The notes under the pieces: model-generated
What the model was told of the DNA's origin: nothing
Database searches by the model: none
The model's input: only the letters and a program-made list of their open reading frames with translations
Assembly: GCA_000716465.1 (NCBI GenBank)
Contig: JNWL01000056.1
Coordinates: 1-34,864 of the forward strand
Reading direction: 5' to 3'
Length of the DNA: 34,864 nucleotides
DNA from: Streptomyces bikiniensis
GTDB taxonomy: Bacteria > Actinomycetota > Actinomycetes > Streptomycetales > Streptomycetaceae
Position numbers and translations under genes: made by a program
Shown here: one piece after another, positions 31,300 to 34,864 of the stretch
Layout of the letters: the number at the start of each line of letters is the position of its first letter
Numbering within the stretch: the first letter of the stretch is position 1

Positions 31300-33564
31300 T
31301 CACGTGAACCTCCGGAGCCGCAGGCTGTTGGACACGACGAACACGGACGAAAAGGCCATCGCGAGCCCCGCGATCATCGGATTGAGCAGTCCGGCCGCCG
31401 CGAGCGGCAGCGCGGCCACGTTGTAGCCGAAGGCCCAGCCGAGGTTCCCCCTGATCGTGGCCAGGGTCCGCCGGGAGAGCCGTACGGCGTCCGCCGCGAC
31501 CCGCAGGTCGCCCCGGACCAGGGTCAGGTCGCCCGCCTCGATGGCCGCGTCCGTGCCCGTCCCCATGGCCAGGCCCAGATCGGCGGTGGCGAGCGCGGCG
31601 GCGTCGTTCACCCCGTCCCCGACCATGGCGACGGTCCGCCCCTCGCCCTGGAGCCGCCGGATCACCTCGGCCTTCCCCTCGGGCAGCACCTCGGCGAACA
31701 CCTCGTCGATGCCGACCTCGTCCGCCACGGCCTCCGCGACCGCCCGGTGGTCCCCGGTGAGCAGCACCGGCCGCAGCCCCAGGGCGCGCAGCCGGGCGAC
31801 CGCCTCGGCGCTGGTGTCCTTGACGGTGTCGGCGACGGTCAGGGTGCCCCGGGCCACCCCGTCCCAGGCGACGTGGACGGCGCCGGGCTCGGAGGCGGCT
31901 GGCGCCTCGATCCCCTCCGCCGCGAGCAGGGCGGCGCGTCCGACGACGACGAGCCGGCCGTCGACCGAGCCGCGCACCCCGAGCCCGGGGACGTTCTCGA
32001 AGGCCTTCGGCACGGGCAGCGGGCCGCACCGCCCGGCGGCGGCCTCCGCGACCGCGCGGGCCACCGGGTGCTCGGAGGAGTGCTCCAGGGCGCCCGCGAG
32101 CCGCAGCAGCTCGTCCTCGTCGGCGCCCTCGGTGCCGTACGTCCCGCCGTACACCCGGACTCCGGTGAGGCGCATGCGGCCGGTGGTGACCGTGCCCGTC
32201 TTGTCGAGGACGACCGTGTCGATCCGGCGGGTGGACTCCAGGACCTCGGGGCCCCTGATCAGGATGCCGAGCTGGGCGCCCCGGCCGGTGCCGACCAGGA
32301 GCGCGGTCGGGGTCGCGAGGCCCAGGGCGCAGGGGCAGGCGATGATCAGGACGGCGACGGCGGCCGTGAACGCGGCCGTCGGGTCGTCCGTGGCGAGCAG
32401 CCACCCGACGAGGGTGCCGAGCGCGACCAGGAGCACCACGGGCACGAAGACGGCCGAGACGCGGTCGGCGAGCCGCTGCACGGCCGCCTTGCCGCTCTGC
32501 GCCTCCTCCACGAGCCGCGCCATCCGGGCGAGCTGCGTGTCGGCGCCGACCCGGGTGGCCTCCACGACCAGCCGGCCGGAGACGTTGACGCAGCCGCCGG
32601 TCACGGAGGAGCCGGGGGCGACGTCGAGGGGCAGCGACTCGCCGGTGAGCAGGGAGGCGTCGACCGCCGACGCGCCCTCGGTCACGGTGCCGTCGGTGGC
32701 GATCTTCTCCCCGGGGCGTACGACGAGGAGGTCGCCGGCCCGCAGCGCGGCGACGGGGACGCGCACCTCCGTACCGTCCCTGAGGACGGCCGCGTCCTTG
32801 GCGCCGAGCTCCATCAGGGCCCGCAGCGCGGCGCCCGCCTTCCGCTTGGCACGGGCCTCCAGGTACCGCCCGAGCAGGATGAAGGTGACGACCCCGGCCG
32901 CGACCTCCAGGTAGATCGCGGAGGAGCCGTCGGAGCGGTCCGCGGTGAGGTCGAAGCCGTGCCGCATGCCGGGCATGCCCGCGTCGCCGAGGAAGAGGGC
33001 CCACAGGGACCAGCCGAAGGCGGCGAGGGTCCCGACCGAGACGAGGGTGTCCATGGTGGCGGCGCCGTGCCGGAGGTTGGTCCAGGCGGCCCGGTGGAAG
33101 GGCAGTCCGCCCCAGACGACGACGGGGGCGGCGAGGGTGAGCGAGAGCCACTGCCAGTGGTCGAACTGGAGCGGGGGGACCATGGCGAGCAGGACGACGG
33201 GCGCGGAGAGGACGGCGGAGACGGTCAGCCGCCGGCGGAGGGGGACGGGCCCGGGATCTTCCGGGTTCTCCTCCGGGGCCCTTCCCGGGGTTTCCTCCGG
33301 GGCCTCCCGCTCCGGGATTTCCTGTACGGGTACGGGCTCGGGGGCCGGTGGCGGGGGCTCCTCGGCGGTGTAGCCGGTCTTCACGACGGTGGCGATCAGC
33401 TCGCCGGCCGGGAGGTCCGAGGGGTGCTCGACCCGCGCCTTCCCGGTGGCGTAGTTGACCGTGGCGGTCACCCCGTCCATCCGGTTGAGCTTCCGCTCGA
33501 CGCGGGCGGCGCAGGAGGCACAGGTCATGCCACCGATCGTCAGCTCGGTGATCGTGGACGTCAT
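31300..33564 (-). CDS. copA: Copper-transporting P-type ATPase (P1B type)
   Basis: 754 residues. The N-terminal heavy-metal-associated domain has GGMTCASC with C15 and C18. A P/E-rich linker (about 67-108) follows, then eight membrane helices. The transport motif is IACPCALGLATPTALL with C410-P-C412, the actuator motif is LTGES (306-310), and the phosphorylation site is D454 in LDKTGT. The CPC motif plus the HP-type helices indicate Cu(I) export. The ATG at 33564 has GGAA upstream; a TTG four codons earlier is the alternative. It follows copZ on the same strand across a gap with a strong hairpin, and both lie downstream of a CsoR-type operator, so copper-inducible expression is expected. Confidence 0.94.
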   Translation of the reverse strand: MTSTITELTIGGMTCASCAARVERKLNRMDGVTATVNYATGKARVEHPSDLPAGELIATVVKTGYTAEEPPPPAPEPVPVQEIPEREAPEETPGRAPEENPEDPGPVPLRRRLTVSAVLSAPVVLLAMVPPLQFDHWQWLSLTLAAPVVVWGGLPFHRAAWTNLRHGAATMDTLVSVGTLAAFGWSLWALFLGDAGMPGMRHGFDLTADRSDGSSAIYLEVAAGVVTFILLGRYLEARAKRKAGAALRALMELGAKDAAVLRDGTEVRVPVAALRAGDLLVVRPGEKIATDGTVTEGASAVDASLLTGESLPLDVAPGSSVTGGCVNVSGRLVVEATRVGADTQLARMARLVEEAQSGKAAVQRLADRVSAVFVPVVLLVALGTLVGWLLATDDPTAAFTAAVAVLIIACPCALGLATPTALLVGTGRGAQLGILIRGPEVLESTRRIDTVVLDKTGTVTTGRMRLTGVRVYGGTYGTEGADEDELLRLAGALEHSSEHPVARAVAEAAAGRCGPLPVPKAFENVPGLGVRGSVDGRLVVVGRAALLAAEGIEAPAASEPGAVHVAWDGVARGTLTVADTVKDTSAEAVARLRALGLRPVLLTGDHRAVAEAVADEVGIDEVFAEVLPEGKAEVIRRLQGEGRTVAMVGDGVNDAAALATADLGLAMGTGTDAAIEAGDLTLVRGDLRVAADAVRLSRRTLATIRGNLGWAFGYNVAALPLAAAGLLNPMIAGLAMAFSSVFVVSNSLRLRRFT

Positions 33565-33582
33565 CAGCGGTTCCAAACGGGA

Positions 33583-33643
33583 GCGGGGTCGTACCGGGCA
33601 ACGGTACGACCCCGCGGGACGCCGGCGGTCCGGCGGTCGGACC
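33583..33643 (-). terminator. Tandem hairpins between copZ and copA
   Basis: GCGGGGTCGTACC (33583-33595) and GGTACGACCCCGC (33603-33615) form a perfect 13-bp stem with a 7-nt loop, ending 19 bases before the copA ATG. A smaller stem, CGGTCCG and CGGACCG, spans 33626-33644. This looks like a partial terminator or processing/stability element inside the copZ-copA operon. Confidence 0.6.
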
Positions 33644-33663
33644 GGCCCGTGGCCGGCCTCCGG

Positions 33664-33888
33664 TCAGACCAGCTCGTAGCCGGCCTCGTCGACGGCGGCG
33701 CGCACGGCCTCGCGGTCGAGCGGGGCCGCGGAGACGACGGTGACCTCGCCGGTCTTGGCGACGGCCGTGACGGAGGTGACGCCGGGGAGTCCGGAGATCT
33801 CGCCGGAGACGGCGCCCTCGCAGTGCCCGCAGGTCATGCCCTTGACCTGGTAGACGGTGGTGAGTTCGGTCTGCGTCTCTGCGGCCAT
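33664..33888 (-). CDS. copZ: Copper chaperone with one heavy-metal-associated domain
   Basis: 74 residues, a single HMA domain of ferredoxin-like fold. The metal-binding motif is GMTCGHC (residues 17-23), with two cysteines for Cu(I). The rest (GAVSGEISGLPGVTSVTAVA and EVTVVSAAPLDREAVRAAVDEAGYELV) is typical of CopZ. GAGGAG lies upstream of the ATG at 33888. It is the first gene of the copper operon and should hand Cu(I) to the CopA pump and buffer cytoplasmic copper. The CsoR-type operator lies 44 bp upstream of its start. Confidence 0.93.
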   Translation of the reverse strand: MAAETQTELTTVYQVKGMTCGHCEGAVSGEISGLPGVTSVTAVAKTGEVTVVSAAPLDREAVRAAVDEAGYELV

Positions 33889-33931
33889 GGCGTTCTCCTC
33901 GTAGGGTTCGGAGCCTTACGGAACCGAGCTT

Positions 33932-33948
33932 ATACCCCTAGGGGGTAT
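33932..33948. promoter_or_regulatory. CsoR-type copper operator
   Basis: ATACCCC-TAG-GGGGTAT, a perfect 7-bp dyad with a 3-bp centre, matches the known CsoR operator pattern of a G/C-rich core flanked by TAT/ATA. It lies 44 bp upstream of copZ and overlaps the last codons and the TAG stop of the TetR-type gene. Confidence 0.85.
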
Positions 33949-34639
33949 GAATTCCACTCGTGCGGGGTCGTGTCGCGCCGGGGTCCGCCGCGTCGGCCGG
34001 CACCCTGACCGACCCTTCGGCCGACTCCCCGACCAGGGGGGAGAGGTAGCGCAGGAGGAGCGTCTTCAGCTCGGTGACCGTGGCGTCCCGCTCGGGCCCC
34101 TCGGGCGCGGCGAGGACGAGGTCCAGGCCCCCCTTGAAGGCGGCGAAGGTCATCCCCGCGATCCGGCCCCGCTCGGCGGCGGAGAGGGTGGGCGCGTAGT
34201 GGCCGATCACCTCCCGCACCCGGGCGAGCAGGGTCCTGTGCAGCTCGTCGTGCTCCTCGGCGATCCGGCCGGGGACCTCGGAGCCGTGCATCAGGGCGAG
34301 GAAGGCGGGATTGGCGCAGTTGAACTCGATCAGCGGGTCCACGACCGCGTCGAGCATCTCGGGCAGCGGCAGGGCGAGGTTCTCCGCCGTGAACGCCTGG
34401 CCGTGGGCCTCCCGCATGTCGTGCAGGAGGCGTCCGCCCAGCTCGATCGCGATGGCCTCCTTGTTCGGGAAGTACTGGTAGAGCGTGCCCGGCGAGACGT
34501 GCGCCTCACGGGCGATCGCGTTGGTGCTGGTCGCCGTGTACCCGTTCGCGCAGAAGACGTCCGCGGCGGCCTGGAGCAACTGCGCGATGCGGCGCTCGCC
34601 CCGCGCCTGGCGGCGGCGCGGCTTCGGTTCTTCGGACAT
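33938..34639 (-). CDS. TetR-family transcriptional regulator
   Basis: 233 residues. The N-terminal TetR helix-turn-helix is clear: RRIAQLLQAAADVFCANGYT, then STNAIAREAHVSPGTLYQYF, then PNKEAIAIEL. The C-terminal ligand domain (about 70-205) is of the variable type and ends in an acidic/P-rich tail. The start at 34639 (MSEEPKPRRRQA) is chosen because it gives the normal short basic arm before the HTH; the frame runs on to 34819 through the operator region, which is unlikely to be coding. GAGGAGGG lies a little upstream. Twin dyads in the divergent gap are its probable operators. It likely represses itself and the rightward gene at 34806, perhaps an efflux pump, and is probably independent of copper control. 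Confidence 0.92.
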   Translation of the reverse strand: MSEEPKPRRRQARGERRIAQLLQAAADVFCANGYTATSTNAIAREAHVSPGTLYQYFPNKEAIAIELGGRLLHDMREAHGQAFTAENLALPLPEMLDAVVDPLIEFNCANPAFLALMHGSEVPGRIAEEHDELHRTLLARVREVIGHYAPTLSAAERGRIAGMTFAAFKGGLDLVLAAPEGPERDATVTELKTLLLRYLSPLVGESAEGSVRVPADAADPGATRPRTSGIHTP

Positions 34640-34674
34640 GGCCGTCCCCAGCCCTCCTCTAACCCGTTTGACAA

Positions 34675-34694
34675 ATGCGAGTGGTCGCTCGCAT
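34675..34694. promoter_or_regulatory. TetR operator copy 1
   Basis: ATGCGAG (34675-34681) and CTCGCAT (34688-34694) are inverted arms around TGGTCG. It lies 36 bp upstream of the TetR start and directly after a TTGACA hexamer on the plus strand (34668-34673), a possible -35 element for the rightward gene. Confidence 0.75.
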
Positions 34695-34701
34695 TCTTGA
34701 A

Positions 34702-34725
34702 AAACACGAGTGGTCGCTCGTGTTT
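34702..34725. promoter_or_regulatory. TetR operator copy 2
   Basis: AAACACGAG (34702-34710) and CTCGTGTTT (34717-34725) are perfect 9-bp arms around the same TGGTCG centre as copy 1. The two sites share the core CGAGTGGTCGCTCG and are offset by about 29 bp. Confidence 0.8.
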
Positions 34726-34805
34726 GCCAGTCTATGGCAATGGGGGACCCGTGCGTCCTGCCGGGAAGCGTGAGCGCACGGGTCAGGTGAAGGGGACACC
34801 GCGTC

Positions 34806-34864
34806 ATGGCCGAAGTCAAGGAAACAGCACCCGGCGGGGCCGGTGGCGGGGGAGAAGCACCAGG
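34806..34864 (+). CDS. N-terminal fragment of a rightward gene, cut by the window edge
   Basis: ATG at 34806 with AAGGGG about ten bases upstream opens a frame that stays open to the edge: M-A-E-V-K-E-T-A, then a G/A-rich stretch. It is divergent from the TetR gene with the twin operators between them, so it is the expected target of that regulator, typically an efflux transporter. The visible ~19 codons do not identify the family. Confidence 0.55.
   Translation, partial: MAEVKETAPGGAGGGGEAP

Noticed and set aside
31285..31306. Two CACGTG palindromes around the copA stop codon as regulatory sites
   Set aside because: They are short, common in GC-rich DNA, and lie at a gene end with no promoter to control. 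Mentioned only in the gap description.

Overview
The window is chromosomal DNA of a Streptomyces or very close relative. Base composition is extremely GC-rich, third codon positions are almost always G or C, GTG and TTG starts are used beside ATG, and 4-base ATGA/GTGA overlaps link many genes. The citrate synthase at 29581-30870 has the typical Streptomyces CitA sequence. No rRNA, tRNA, transposase, integrase or CRISPR array was seen.

Layout. (1) 1-2415: the first codons of a leftward gene at the edge, a 36-bp tandem repeat, and a divergent LysR regulator / EamA exporter pair. (2) 2402-21758: an 18-19 kb block that looks like a small-molecule gene cluster without a classical core enzyme (no PKS, NRPS or terpene synthase). 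A leftward LuxR-type regulator with a TTG start faces a 49-residue signal-peptide-like small protein. That small gene is coupled by an ATGA overlap to a heme-oxygenase-like diiron oxidase. Rightward genes follow for a GNAT acetyltransferase, a cysteine hydrolase, complete HypE and HypF homologues, a diaminobutyrate-type aminotransferase, a cyclase-like protein lacking its histidine ligands, an MHS-type transporter, an M20D amidohydrolase, an ATP-grasp ligase, an 873-residue double ATP-grasp fusion, an MFS exporter, a fold-type I aminotransferase and a SnoaL-like protein. (3) 22075-26592: a LacI regulator and a three-gene catabolic operon (Gfo/Idh/MocA dehydrogenase, DUF993 aldolase-like protein, sugar-phosphate isomerase/epimerase), with a perfect 16-bp LacI-type palindrome and eight 23-bp repeats between them. 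(4) 26600-30870: a DUF937 protein, a RecD2-like helicase and citrate synthase. (5) 31300-34864: a copper module (CopA, CopZ, CsoR-type operator) behind a TetR regulator with twin operators, and the first codons of a divergent gene at the right edge.

The main point of interest is region 2. HypF and HypE together turn carbamoyl phosphate into a cyano group on the C-terminal cysteine of HypE. Here both look catalytically complete, but no hydrogenase subunit and no HypA, B, C or D is nearby. They sit instead among amino-acid-modifying enzymes, three ATP-grasp modules and two transporters. My inference is a pathway to a small peptide-like metabolite that carries a carbamoyl- or cyano-derived group and perhaps a 2,4-diaminobutyrate unit, controlled by a LuxR regulator and possibly by the small secreted-type peptide. 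The individual families are well supported. The product and the order of reactions are not visible in the sequence.
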